From assembly GCA_019915015.1 (NCBI GenBank), contig JAHBBC010000005.1, positions 1,116,001 through 1,180,000 of the forward strand: a stretch of 64,000 nt of DNA, read 5' to 3'. Numbering within the stretch: position 1 is the stretch's first letter; each line of letters opens with the position of its first letter. The notes under the pieces were generated by a model. The model saw only the letters and a program-made list of their open reading frames with translations, did not search any database and was not told the origin of the DNA. Positions 10,327 through 20,789 of the stretch are shown piece by piece. A program made the translations under genes and the position numbers. The DNA comes from Auriscalpium vulgare. Taxonomy: Eukaryota > Basidiomycota > Agaricomycetes > Russulales > Auriscalpiaceae.

Positions 10327-12498
10327 GGGGCGGTACGAGACGGCGCAGCAGGGTCTTTCGCTTCCATTCGACCCTGCATCCATTCCCCCCAAGCGCCATC
10401 TAGTCTCGTATCACGGGGGAACATCAATCTTGCACAAAGTCGTCACGCCATACAACCCAGCGGCTTTTGACATTTATCTACGCGCGTTTGGACTTCTAGA
10501 CCGTTTCCCTTCTCTTGTTCAAGGCCTCACGGAAGGCTTTCGCATGGGTTTCCCGAATTCTGAGCTGCGCGATTCCATCATTCCCCCTTACATCCCATCA
10601 GACAACGACGAGTCGATCGACGAATACATACGCGAGGAAGTTGAAGCGCATAGAATGGACGGCCCTTTCACGCAAGAGGAGATGGAGACGTTATGCGGAG
10701 GGCATTTCGCGGCGGCTCCAGTGCATACAGTCACGACGACAGACGAGAACGGTAAAACGAAGAGGCGCATAGTGCGCAATATGTCATATGTGGGTGAGGC
10801 GGGCTACTCCGTGAACGACCTACTCGACTCGGACGATTTCCCTACCGAGTGGGGAACAGCGGCTACAGTGGCAGAAATTGTGAGTAATTATTTCGAGACG
10901 TCAGAGAGCCGGGGCGCGCGTACCTGGATCACGGTAGCGGAGTGCGCCGTGAGAGGAAGGGGCGCGTAGCCGAGAGAGTCATGGGCCAGAGGCCAGAGCG
11001 TGCAGGGTGGCGAGCGAAGCTCCGCCCGTGCAAAGCGACGGGGAGGTGTAGCCCTACCGTGCGCACGAGTCGGCCAAGAGCCAGAGCACGCGAGGACGAA
11101 GGCAGTGCCTTCGCGCGCGGGGACTCAGAGTACGCGGCGGGAGGACAGAGATCCTCGCCGTGCGCTGGAGACAAGAGACATGGGAGTCGAAAGTCGCGCA
11201 GAGCAGCGCTGACGATGGCACGTTCACCAGGTAGCTTCGTTGCCGGAGGGCTCGACAGCGGCCACACTAGACGTGGAGAAGGCGTACCGGACGGTACCAG
11301 TACACCCCGAGGACAAGAAGTTCCTGGCAGTCGCACACAGAGGAGTGTTCTGGCTGGACCACGTCGTGCCGTTCGGATCGACGACGGCAGCGGGTATCCA
11401 CGGAGTGATAGCGGACGGAACAGTCGCCATCTGGAGGAAGATAGGCGTCGACCCTGCAGCCAAATGGGTAGACGACAACACGATCTTCAACAGACCGATG
11501 CGAGCATTGGTGGATAGAGGAGGCACTGCGTACGAGTACGCGTACGATCTAGCGCGGGCGAAGGAGGTCATAGCGCCGTTGTGCATTCCGTGGCATCCGA
11601 CGAAGGGCCAGGATTTTGCGCGGACGTTCGTGTATCTGGGGTTCAGCTGGGATCTCGAGCATCGCACGGTGCAGCTGGCGCCGCACAAGCACGAGAAAAT
11701 CATCAGGAAAGTCGACACTTTCATCAGTGACTTCAAGGGCAGGTCAGTCCCGCTAAAGGAGATGCAACGCATCAATGGTTCCTTGAACCACGTAGCGTTC
11801 GTGTATCCACATGGACGTGCGTTCCTTACGTCCCTGGCGAACGGCATAGCGGACTATGGCAGGGTCCCTGCAGGGCGCCCGAAGAAACGCTTCGCAAAGT
11901 CGTCCGTATGGTCGGACTTACAGTGGTGGCGCGACGAGCTCAGAGGACCATCCCCAGTGCGACAGCTCTCGTCGAGAGGTTTCACAGTAGACCTGGGCAT
12001 CTGGGTGGACGCGTCAACAGACTGGGGAGTCGGCGTAGTGTGGAACAGCAACGAGACAGCGGCATGGAGATGGGTCCCCGGTTGGAATGATGGCCCTGGA
12101 TGCGACATAGGCTGGGGCGAGGCCATCGCGGTGGAGATGGCGGTAGCGCTTGCCGACGTGAAGGGCGTCGCAAACGCGGTGTTGCTGATTCGAAGCGACA
12201 ACCAAGGCGTGATATACGCGTTCAGGCGAGGACGGAGTCGCAACTGGATGGTCAACCAGTGCATACGCAGGGTGAACCTGGTATGCATGGTGAGGAACAT
12301 AGAGCTCGAGCTCGAATATGTGGAGTCGGAGGTAAATATGCGAGTGATAGCCGCACAGAGCATTTTTATTGACACGCGGTGATACAGGCTAATCTGGCGG
12401 ACCCGATATCGCGCGGTGTCGTTGTCCCTGGATACAAGAGCCTAGTGGATCCGCCGAGCCTACCGGAGGCACTACAGAAGGCGCTACGCGCACAATGA
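10178..12498 (+). CDS. Reverse transcriptase-RNase H of the retroelement, with two introns
   Basis: Spliced from 10178-10879, 11231-12331 and 12388-12498, this gives a 637-residue protein with all phases consistent. RT fingers hold KTKRRIVRNMSY. The palm has D248 in AATLDVEKAYRTVPV, and the active-site pair D315-D316 in AAKWVDDNTIF. RNase H follows with D494 (WVDAS), the E531/E536 region (GWGEAIAVEMA), D557 (RSDNQG) and the last acidic residue D606 in NLADPISRG. The first intron (351 bp) falls between fingers and palm. The second (56 bp) separates the last RNase H aspartate from the rest. Without splicing the enzyme would be split and RNase H incomplete. The start at 10178 is a choice: the frame is open further upstream inside ORF1. 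The TGA overlaps the recombinase ATG as ATGA. Confidence 0.85.
10880..11230 (+). other. Long intron in the RT gene (351 bp)
   Basis: The donor is ATT|GTGAGT and the acceptor CACCAG|GTA. Removing it joins ATVAEIV to ASLPEGSTAATLD, the continuous order expected of the RT fingers-palm junction. The interior has stops in the RT frame and no recognised domain. It is about seven times longer than typical introns in this window. Confidence 0.75.
12332..12387 (+). other. Short intron in the RNase H region (56 bp)
   Basis: The donor is GAG|GTAAAT and the acceptor GATACAG|GCT. Unspliced, the frame ends at a stop 17 codons later. Spliced, it restores the N-L-A-D-P-x-S-R-G block that carries the final RNase H catalytic aspartate. 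Confidence 0.8.
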
Positions 12499-13787
12499 GT
12501 CAACAACGGAACGCAGCGGTCGCAAGTGCGATCGCGCTCGCTGAGGAGACGTCCACGCATGTCAGCCGGTCGGGCGGACACATGCTGGAGTCACTGCGCG
12601 CCTTAGAAGAGCGAAGGATCCGGAGCAGAAAGCCAAAGGCGGACGAGATGTACGAAGAATCACCATTCAGACCTTTTATGACACCAGCACGCGACCGAAT
12701 TTTATTGTGGCACACGCCGTTCAGCATTGAGTACTGCGCCGAGGCCCTCAAGACGTTGTCAGTCGACGCCTTCACGAGATTGAGAGCAGTGCAGGTACAC
12801 GCGGTCGAACCAAACACGCGGACGTCGTATGGAGCAGGACTGCTGCGCTTCACGCAGTATTGTGATACGCACAGGATATCAGAGAGAGATCGAATGCCCG
12901 CGTCGGACCTGCTGCTAGCAGCGTTCGTAGCGGGAGCGGCAGGCAAGGTCGCGTCGGCGCAGCAATGGATTAGCGGACTCCAGCTCTGGCACAAGCTCAA
13001 CGGCGCACCTTGGCTAGGAGACGGCGCGCTGCAGCTGGCGATGAGGGGCGTGAAGAAGCTGGCGCCAGAATCCTCAAGGAAACCGCCCAGGCCGCCCGTC
13101 ACTATAGAGCACATGCGAGCACTGCTAGCGGGTCTGGACCTCTACAACACGAGAGACGCGGCCGTGTGGGCGGTAGCGTCGATCGCGTTCTGGTCGATAT
13201 GCAGGCTAGGCGAGATGATTCCGACATCAGCGGTCTCATTTACGCCGAGAAAACACGTCACCAGAGGTGCGGATCTCACGAGGGCCACGACGAGGAACGG
13301 CGTCAAATGCGCGGCCCTGCACATTCCGTTTACGAAGGTCACCGGGGAAGAGGGCGCGGACATCGCCATCACGGACCTGGCTGATGCATTGTCACCATTC
13401 TATGCGATGGAGTACCACCTGCGCGTCAACCAGAGGGTTCCAGCGGAAGCGCCATTTTTCGCTTTCGAGCAAGACGACGACTGGAGGATACTCACGAAGA
13501 GCATCTTCTTAGCAAGGTGCAAGCAGGTCTGGCAGGAAGCGGGTATCGACGTGGTGTCGGACGGACACAGCTTCAGGATAGGAGGAACAACGGAGTGGCT
13601 CCTGCGGGGCACCCCGCCGGAGATAGTCGCCAAGCAGGGAAGATGGCGCTCGAACGCGTTTCTATTATATTGGAGGAAAGTTCAGGCAGTTTTACCTTTC
13701 TTCATGTCACAGGCATTCAATGCGTTTGAAGCAGCACGCTTAGATCAGAACATGGTAGAGTACGAGCAAACATCGAGAAGTACATAA
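12495..13787 (+). CDS. Tyrosine recombinase of the retroelement
   Basis: A 430-residue site-specific recombinase that would integrate the circular cDNA of the element. The N-terminal SAM-like core-binding part is at about residues 95-185 (NTRTSYGAGLLRF). The catalytic domain follows with R237 in FWSICRLGEMI, H358 and R361 in DGHSFRIGGTT, and the nucleophile Y392 in NAFLLYWRKV. The R-H-x-x-R-Y set is complete. The ATG at 12495 overlaps the RT-RNase H stop in the sequence ATGA. In the absence of another promoter signal, this suggests either a separate transcript or reinitiation after termination. Confidence 0.92.
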   Translation: MSQQRNAAVASAIALAEETSTHVSRSGGHMLESLRALEERRIRSRKPKADEMYEESPFRPFMTPARDRILLWHTPFSIEYCAEALKTLSVDAFTRLRAVQVHAVEPNTRTSYGAGLLRFTQYCDTHRISERDRMPASDLLLAAFVAGAAGKVASAQQWISGLQLWHKLNGAPWLGDGALQLAMRGVKKLAPESSRKPPRPPVTIEHMRALLAGLDLYNTRDAAVWAVASIAFWSICRLGEMIPTSAVSFTPRKHVTRGADLTRATTRNGVKCAALHIPFTKVTGEEGADIAITDLADALSPFYAMEYHLRVNQRVPAEAPFFAFEQDDDWRILTKSIFLARCKQVWQEAGIDVVSDGHSFRIGGTTEWLLRGTPPEIVAKQGRWRSNAFLLYWRKVQAVLPFFMSQAFNAFEAARLDQNMVEYEQTSRST

Positions 13788-14400
13788 TTGTTACATGAAT
13801 ACATTCAGCTTCGAGCTCGCTCTGTGTGGGGTTCTCTCGGGGGCCGAAGGTCCCGAGAGGCAGTGAGCTTCGCTCGTAGGTGGTGCCTCGGGACCTGTTC
13901 CCCCTTCGAGAATCGTTGGGGGTCGCCGGGGTTTCCGCCAACGCGAGTAGCTCGTTCGTTCGGCAGGGAAGCGACGCGCACGCCCTCGGGCACGCAGACG
14001 CGTCGCGCGCGCGAGTCGCCACGGGGCTCGCTTCCTCTCGTCACGTGACCGGCCCGCTCCCGGCGCGCAGCGCCGCGGGCCCCCCGCCGAACCACCCCAC
14101 GCACCCCAAGTACACGGATTAAGCCGCTGTTAATCGAACACGGATTAAACAGCTGACTTGAGGCTTACAGACTCGCAGGAGTCGTAGACTCCCCGCCATA
14201 GGCCCGAAGGGCCAGGAGGCGCTTAGCCTTCTCGGATCAATCACGGTAGATTAGATTACTAGCTAAGCGCCGATACACCTTCCCGCACTGAGAGCAGAGG
14301 AAGGTACCACTTAGCTAGCCTCAGAGTCCTTCGGCGTTAGCGGCACGGTGCACGTGATCAGTCAACAACTTCTTCCACAGTTCCACTGCATCCAGGGACC
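13788..14400 (+). repeat. Hairpin-rich right tail of the retroelement
   Basis: No coding sequence is present. CTCTCGGG (13834-13841) pairs with CCCGAGAG (13852-13859). ACACGGATTAA is repeated directly at 14112-14122 and 14138-14148. A hairpin GGAGTC-GTA-GACTCC sits near 14180. GGCGCTTAGC (14218-14227) is inverted at 14262-14271. CTTAGCTAGCC (14310-14320) is the inverted copy of a left-end word, and CTAGCTAAG (14259-14267) is a direct copy of it. This fits the internal and terminal recombination repeats known in DIRS/Ngaro elements, but I cannot lay out an exact A1-B1-A2-B2 scheme by eye. Confidence 0.55.
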
Positions 14401-14729
14401 AGCTGAGAGTCAGAGCTCAGTCAACAGGAGGCTGAAAAGCCGTTTAATCTTCTATCTGACGATGGACTGCATCTCGCTCGCGCGTTATTGGGACCCCTCG
14501 TGAAAATTCCACTACCTGAGGCAGCTCGACGGCCCCTGCGCTCCCACTGGCAGCAATACGACCCACTTCCCTTTATCAAGAGCAAAATACATTTAATATT
14601 CATGTTTGAAACTCATTTAATGCAATTGTTGCTGATCATCGGCAAGGAGTATGTAGGTACAAGACGTGAGGATCGTATATAGTTTTATAAAGTATGCGTT
14701 AGATTCGCCGTTTTGACTTTTATGATAGG

Positions 14730-16956
14730 TCAGAGGGACGCCTTGCCGCGAGGCTCGAAAGGAAGTAACAATGCGATGAACCCAGCCACTATGAACAACG
14801 CCCCAGACACATAAATGGGAGCCGAAGTCGCCAGGTTGGCATACAAGGCAATGATAGGTGCCTACAAACATAGTCAGTACCAACGGTTCCCCAGATATCG
14901 CAACACACGCAAGCCACGCACCATGATGCCAAAAACGCGGTTTGCGCTTGCGACGATGGCATTCCCCGTCCCGCGGTCTTTCGTGGGGAATAGCTCGGGG
15001 GAGATCGCGTATAGTACGCCGTACATGATGTTGCTAGTGAAGCTGTACCCGCAATTCCAGCCCAGAAGTGCATCGGATGAGCGTGCGGTCGTCGAGGCAA
15101 AGAGGAATACTCCGGTGAGCACTGACAGCACGCTCGATGAGACTGAGTCGCAGTATAAAGATATGCTACAGACCGGTCGAGATTGCCAGTGCGCCGCGAC
15201 GGCCCAGGAAGGGCAACTCGACGGCCCAGCCGGCCAGCAATGCACCTGGCACACCAATCACGCTCAGGATGACTTGCTATTGATTGAAATGGGTGTCAAC
15301 CCCAGAATTTTTGAGAAGCAGACGACTCACGTTGCGATACGTGATATAGACCGAGCCATCCCCAAAATCAGCTCCACGAGAAGCAAGGCTATCACCACGT
15401 AGTCAGTCCAAGTTTCGCTACGCGCAGGTTTGTCAATTCCTACAAATAGGTGACGAAGCTGTTGTATCTGTGGGAGTATGAACGAGTATGAGCGCTAAGT
15501 TGTGCGGCGGAGTTTGCGTCTGGAGCTTACAGGGGGAATGCGAGGCCGATGAGCGCTGTGTTTAGGCGCTTCAGCTTGAAGTGATCTAACAGTAAATCAA
15601 GCTTCACGCACCCCAAAGAACGATTAGCAGACTCGTCGACCACGCCAGCTTCCGCGTTTGGAACAACGGGGTGACGTGGTCCCACCCGAAACGCCTCAAG
15701 GTCCTCTTCACTGCACCGGTCGCCGATGTGTCCATCTTCAGCACTGCCCCTTCAACGTCTTTGTTCAATGCGATGTGATCCTCGACGTCCCTGAGCATGT
15801 CCAGCGTGAGGCTGCTTGTCCGCCCGTTATAGGCGGCGACCTTGTGCATAATTTCGACTGCCTCGGCATCGCGCCCACGGCCCATGAGGTATTTAGGGCT
15901 CTCATACAGATGGAAGACGAAGAAGCGGAGAACGAACAGCACGAGCATAAGTCCACCCATGGCGAAGAGGAAGTAGCGCCAGCCCATGTTGGAAGAACGA
16001 GGGCAGGGAGCGGGAGGGGGCCCAGCACAAGAATAGTTCGCGAGGAGCGGCCAAGCCACCTACTTCAGTTCAATATATGTTCAGATTCGGAAGAGAGACA
16101 TGCTTACAAGGCTACCAAGTAGTTGACCAAGAGCCCACCATACTGACAAAACGGTCAGCAGATATTGATGGGACGCAGGAACGAATTCTACAGAGAAAAT
16201 CAGGGCTCGTATCCATGCTTTGACGTGATCGCGACATACCCAGGAAGACGGCAGAGTCAACAGGCAGGTTGCCTCCCACGCCGATGCTCCAGACAGCAGC
16301 GAGCGAGCACAGGGCAACAGAGTTCGAAGACCCGCCAGCTGCGACAGCAAATACGCCGGTGATGAAAAGTGTCAAGTTGAAGCACCACCTTGAATACAAT
16401 GAGCATTGACGAGAGAATCTTTGAGCATGCCAACTCACTTCCGCCCCCATACATCGGATCCTACACCCCAAAACGCAGCGCCGACGAGGAGGCCAATATT
16501 CTGTCCTAGTTTGAGGAAGGGACCCTTGAAATTGAATTCGTTTACGACCTGAGTGAAAATGAGGCCAGTGACGATCTGCCGACGTGAACTTGTCAGCGGA
16601 AGGGGCGACGTGTGGAATGAAAGGAACCGACCGGCCACAGGTTATCTCTGGGAACTTGGTCAACGACAGTACCGTCTGTGACTGTCTCAGACAACACTCA
16701 CGATAGCCAGCCAAATCCAGCCACGATGAACAGATACCACTGAGAGCCTGTCAATACGCACGCTCGCTCGAGAAACGACGAGGTGCTCCCTCACCTGGTA
16801 CTTGCCCATTCCAATTTCCTGAAAGGCGTCGTTGAGTATCCTTGCCTTTGCTTGATAGACTGGGTCGACAGAGTCAGCGTCTGTATACACGGCCTCGGTG
16901 TGCACGTGAATGGCGCTCTCGTGCTTGAACTTTTCGTCAGAGTGAGTGTCTGCCAT
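14730..16956 (-). CDS. MFS transporter (sugar/organic solute, SV2-like branch)
   Basis: Plasma-membrane transporter of the major facilitator superfamily with about 12 membrane segments across many exons. The start at 16956 (MADTHSDEKFKHES) gives a cytosolic N-terminus ending ILNDAFQEIGMGKYQ. The MFS signature between TM2 and TM3 reads GAAFWGVGSDVWGRKW. TM segments include FNLTLFITGVFAVAAGG and YFLFAMGGLMLVLFVLRFF. The central loop has the ESPKYLMGRGRDAEAV motif. The second half includes GDGSVYITYRN, LLGWNCGYSFTSN and YAISPELFPTKDRGTGN, the PESPR/ELFPT-like motifs of sugar-type carriers. It ends at 14730 after LLPFEPRGKASL. Small exons (for example YNSFVTYL) are separated by 50-60 bp introns. 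The substrate is not determinable; quinate, carboxylates or sugars are possible. Confidence 0.85.
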
Positions 16957-17508
16957 GGCGCGCAGAGCAAGTGGGCGATACGAGAGGAGAGGGGAGAAGA
17001 AACCCCGTCGAAGGGCTTCTCCACCACCGGGCGCGGCTTGCCGTATACTTATGCGTTTCGAAGCCTGTCCAAGATGTACATCACATTGTCTCGAAGTCTA
17101 TTGCAAAACCCGAGGGGCCCCAGATCTGTCAGGTGCCCATCAATTCGCACATGTGGGCGGATATGGCGAATCGGCTGTGGCACAAGGACGAGGGTCACGA
17201 TGCGGAGCTGTAGACGTCGACAGCGTCTAGGGATCAGCAGGGCTTCCGATGACTTAGCTGTGTGAGTCAGCCTACGATCCACTTGGCGCTGTATTTCTGA
17301 GAAAAAAAGCGAAGATGGCAGGGCTGGAGGAAACAATTTTGATGATGCGGGGTCATCGAGTCGCCCGACGGGGTGGAGGAAGCTGCCACCAATTCAAAGG
17401 CAAACCGTCGAAGGCGTGGGATACAAGATTGGCGCGTCGCATGCAGAACTGAGCACGCCTCGACATCGACGGTCAATCGCAATCGTTATTCTCGCCTCGC
17501 GACGCGCC

Positions 17509-18565
17509 ATGTCGTCCGACGTGCTACTAGAGGAGTTCGAGGTGCCTTGCCTGGGTTGTGATCTCTGTTCGCTCGCGTTCTGACCCCCTTCGTTAGGTAC
17601 TCGAGTCCATCTACCCCGATGAGTTCACCAGTCTGTGTCACTGCCTCTCCGCTCTCGTTCCGGAGACTGAGGCTCATCGTAAGAACTCTCCGAAAGGAAC
17701 GTTAGGGTAATTGTGGAGCCAGACGACCTTGAAGACGGAGAGGACACCTGTGCGCAGCTTTCGCTTTCGCCGCGCCAGTCGCATTGAGCACTCACCGACA
17801 TTGCAGTGAGATTGACCTTGACCGTCACCTATACGGACGAGTACCCCGATGCACTTCCAGAGCTTGAACTGGACGCGATTGAGGGTGAGCTAGACGAGGA
17901 AGAGGAGTCAGGTCTGTTGACGGACATCCGCACGATAGTACGCACCCTTATTTCAGTCTCGCGTACCATTTTCTCACTCGTTCCTCTCCAGGGCGAAGAG
18001 AACTTAGGAATGGCAATGACCTTCACAATGGTTTCTCACCTTCGCGAACAATTGTCCGGCTTGATACGCCAGCGAGCGGAGCGCACAAGAAAAGAAGAGG
18101 CCGAGGTCGAACGAAAGGCACTCGAGGCGGGTCATCCTCCTGGTTGGCATATCCTGTTTTGCTCACGTCCTTTCCTATAGGCTGAGGAGGCGCGCACCCG
18201 GGGAACGCCAGTGACAGTCAATTCTTTCCTGGAGTGGAAAGCTAAATTCGACAAAGAACTGGCCCAGAGGAAGGCGCGTGAGGATGACGACCGGCTCAAA
18301 GGCCTGTCTCCAAAAGAACGGGAGGAGTACAAGAGGATCGGTACTCGCTTGACCGGTATGCATGCTATATCTTGTGTCCTGCTCTGCAGCTCATGGTGTA
18401 CGGACAGGCCGGCAATTATTCGAGCGTGACAAAAACCTCGACATATCTGATGACGCGTTACTGGAAGAGGGCACCGTGTCCGTCGACATCAGTCAGTACG
18501 AGAGAAACAGAGAGTCCGATGACGAGGACGAGGCAGAGCGCGTGCACTTCAGCGATAGCGACTGA
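17509..18565 (+). CDS. GIR2: RWD-domain protein, Gir2/RWDD1-like
   Basis: Expected to bind Gcn1 and the DRG-type GTPase Rbg2 and to influence Gcn2 signalling on ribosomes. Seven exons (17509-17541, 17597-17630, 17684-17749, 17807-17937, 17992-18126, 18181-18355, 18408-18565) give 243 residues. The RWD domain spans about residues 1-115: LLEEFEVLESIYPDEF, an acidic strand, then LTVTYTDEYPDALPEL. A charged coiled coil follows, then TPVTVNSFLEWKAKFDKEL and a C-terminal GRQLFERDK block with a very acidic tail. The intron at 18127 begins GC rather than GT (CTCGAG|GCGGGT). No GT donor in the neighbourhood keeps the frame, so it is a probable GC-AG intron. Convergent with the next gene, 149 bp apart. 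Confidence 0.88.
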
Positions 18566-18714
18566 TGCTACTTGGCTTGACGCGGCGAAGGATTGTAGGA
18601 TGCCAGCAGTGCCAACATGGATTTGCAATGGTAAATTTGTACACCAAGATGAACAGAATGTCATTATATGCGCAAGATCTAACAATTTGTGACATGTCTA
18701 ACGTCTGTGAGTCG

Positions 18715-20433
18715 TCATAAACCTGCAATTAGGCCGTCCTCCCCCTCGGCCCCTTCTACCCTGCCGCCCTTCTCTATCACCTTGCTGCCGAGGTCCTCTC
18801 GTCCAGCCTCGACGAGCCATCCGTCTACTACCGACACCTCCGCGTACTTGCGCCCATCCAGAGCGACCTCTTCCGCCGTCGCCCTGAACCACTCCAGCAG
18901 CGGCCGGCGCACCCATCGCCGCAGATCGCCCCGAAAACCGTCCGGCGCCTCGAACCAGCCAAGGTGCCCGCCTCCGCGCGTCACGACGAGCGTCACCCAC
19001 TCGTTCTCGAGCAAGTCCGTAGGCACGTTTTCCACGATTGGGTCGTCGTCAGCGTTGATGCCTATGAACGGAATGCGGATGTCGGGCAGGCACTTGTGCG
19101 ACGCGCACCAGCGGTAGTACTCCCACGCGTTGGCCAGCGGGAAAGGCGGCGATGGGCCACCGACGCGCCGTGTGACCGTCGCATCGAATTCGACGAGCGT
19201 GAAGGACTTTTTCGCCAGGATTTCGGCGGTGGCTTTCGCAAGCGTCGGGTCGGGGAACTTGGCAATCGTGGACAGGTGCCGCTTTACGAGCTTCCGCAGG
19301 TTCCCTCCCATGCCCTTCGAGTATACGCTACGCCGGAACCAACTGTTGTGCAGCCTGATAGACGGTCAGAGGAGCTGAGTCTCTAGGAGAACAAAGACCT
19401 CACGAGTGTCCGTTCTTCTCCATGTCCCATGGCTAGAGAGTACTTGCGTTAGAAGTCAAATAGAGCTAGATAGGAGACGCAATTACACAACCAAGGACAG
19501 CAGCGGACGTCAACCGGCATGCCTCGCCTTCCTCCGCAACGTATGTCGTCAGCACATTCGCACCCAGAGAAAATCCCATCGCGATGAGTGGCGCATTCGG
19601 GTACAACGAGGAAATGTAGATCACGGCCTGCCGTATGTCGTCCGTAGTTGCGGCCGAATACAGCCGCGAAGAGGTCAGCGGGACGCCGGCACCTGCGAAT
19701 GCGCATGAGTTGCATAACACCGCGTTGGTAGAAACGTAGGCTCACATCCGCGGAAGTTCACGACCACGGCACGGTAGCCTAGTCCACCCTCTTCAACGGG
19801 CGAGATTGCAGGCGCGAGCACAGCTCGGACATACGACTCGTGTGATCCTACGCCCGTATGTGCGCGTCAACGCCTGTGGTTCCATGAATGGTATCATCCC
19901 TGCTCACCACCGGACAGCCCGTGCAGCACCACTATTACAGGTGTGTCGTCGGGTAACTCGCGCTCCGATGTCGGAGGTGTGAAGTCCAGGCCTCTGGAGA
20001 AACGCTGAGTCTCTCTGCGCGCAAAGACATCAGTTAGACTCACAGCGTTCCTCCTTCTTTGAGCCTGAGCAGAGTCCTGATGGCAAGTTCGTCAGGTAGG
20101 GACACAAAGAGAGAGCTATGACGCACCTTTCATACACCACTTCGTCCACATGTGAAAAGTCCCCAACCGCGGAGTAGGCTGTTTGAAGGTGACCGCTGCG
20201 CAAGTAGGCTAAATGGAGCGCTTCCTCAATGCATTACTGACTACACACTTGAATAACCACCAGGCCGGTTGGTACTCGGCGAACAGGCTAAGACAGTGCT
20301 TGTGCACGAGCTCGCGGAGCGAGGTCTTGTCCGCCCCGTGCTTGAGCGGCAGGTACGCGGACGTCTGCGCAAAGTACACCTTCGGCAGCTGGGAGAGTGA
20401 GATGCTGAGAAGGGAGCCCATCCAGATCTTCAC
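18715..20433 (-). CDS. Alpha/beta hydrolase of the YheT/ABHD1-3 (Eht1/Eeb1-like) family
   Basis: Predicted esterase or acyltransferase; the yeast relatives Eht1 and Eeb1 make medium-chain fatty-acid ethyl esters. The N-terminus MKIWMGSLLSISL could also start at the second Met. The family mark WWLFNGHLQT is assembled across an intron. A lid region with LHGLSGGSHESYV (oxyanion side) follows, then the nucleophile serine in GFSLGAN, the acid in INADDDPIVE and the histidine in RGGGHLGWFEAP. This order and spacing make a complete Ser-Asp-His triad. It lies just downstream of coproporphyrinogen oxidase in the same orientation, with 356 bp between; no functional link is evident. Confidence 0.87.
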
Positions 20434-20789
20434 AGCGCGGCAGAAGGAAGAGGCACGAGCGCAAGCGACTTATACGCCGGGCATGCGTTCGTGTGGGAGT
20501 GAGAAAAGAGAGGTGTAATATTCGGCTGCATCGCCGAGTCCAATGGCAGTTTTCCATCAAAGTCGATTGGCATGCCCCAAGCTTGGACCGGCTTCCGGCA
20601 GACCCGGCCGCGGAGACAGCAAAGATCTCTCCTTTCAAGACAAGCTAATATCACGCCTTACACGCAAGTTGAGATCTAGGGGTAACACTGATATAACATA
20701 CACTTCCTCATTATATCCACCTTCCTGTTCGCCGGCTGTTACACCAGAGGGCACTTGGCAACAAAGTTTACTTACCTTTTATTCCTCCA
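20434..20789. other. Intergenic between hydrolase start and HEM13 stop
   Basis: This holds the promoter of the minus-strand hydrolase and the 3' flank of coproporphyrinogen oxidase. No gene or clear regulatory motif was recognised. Confidence 0.5.

Larger units (their letters stand above)
8545..14400 (+). mobile_element. Tyrosine-recombinase retrotransposon (Ngaro/DIRS-like), apparently intact
   Basis: A plus-strand retroelement with three coding units in order: a Gag-like ORF with zinc knuckles, an RT-RNase H ORF, and a tyrosine recombinase. No LTRs, integrase or DDE motif are present. This order with a tyrosine recombinase last is diagnostic of the DIRS order; the absence of a visible methyltransferase domain favours the Ngaro branch. 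All three ORFs are open once two introns are removed, and the RT, RNase H and recombinase catalytic residues are present, so the copy may be competent. Outer ends are estimated from hairpin-rich flanks: a 9-bp inverted repeat at 8548-8585 on the left and a set of hairpins to about 14,340 on the right. Tyrosine-recombinase elements make no target-site duplication, so the boundaries stay approximate. Confidence 0.88.
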
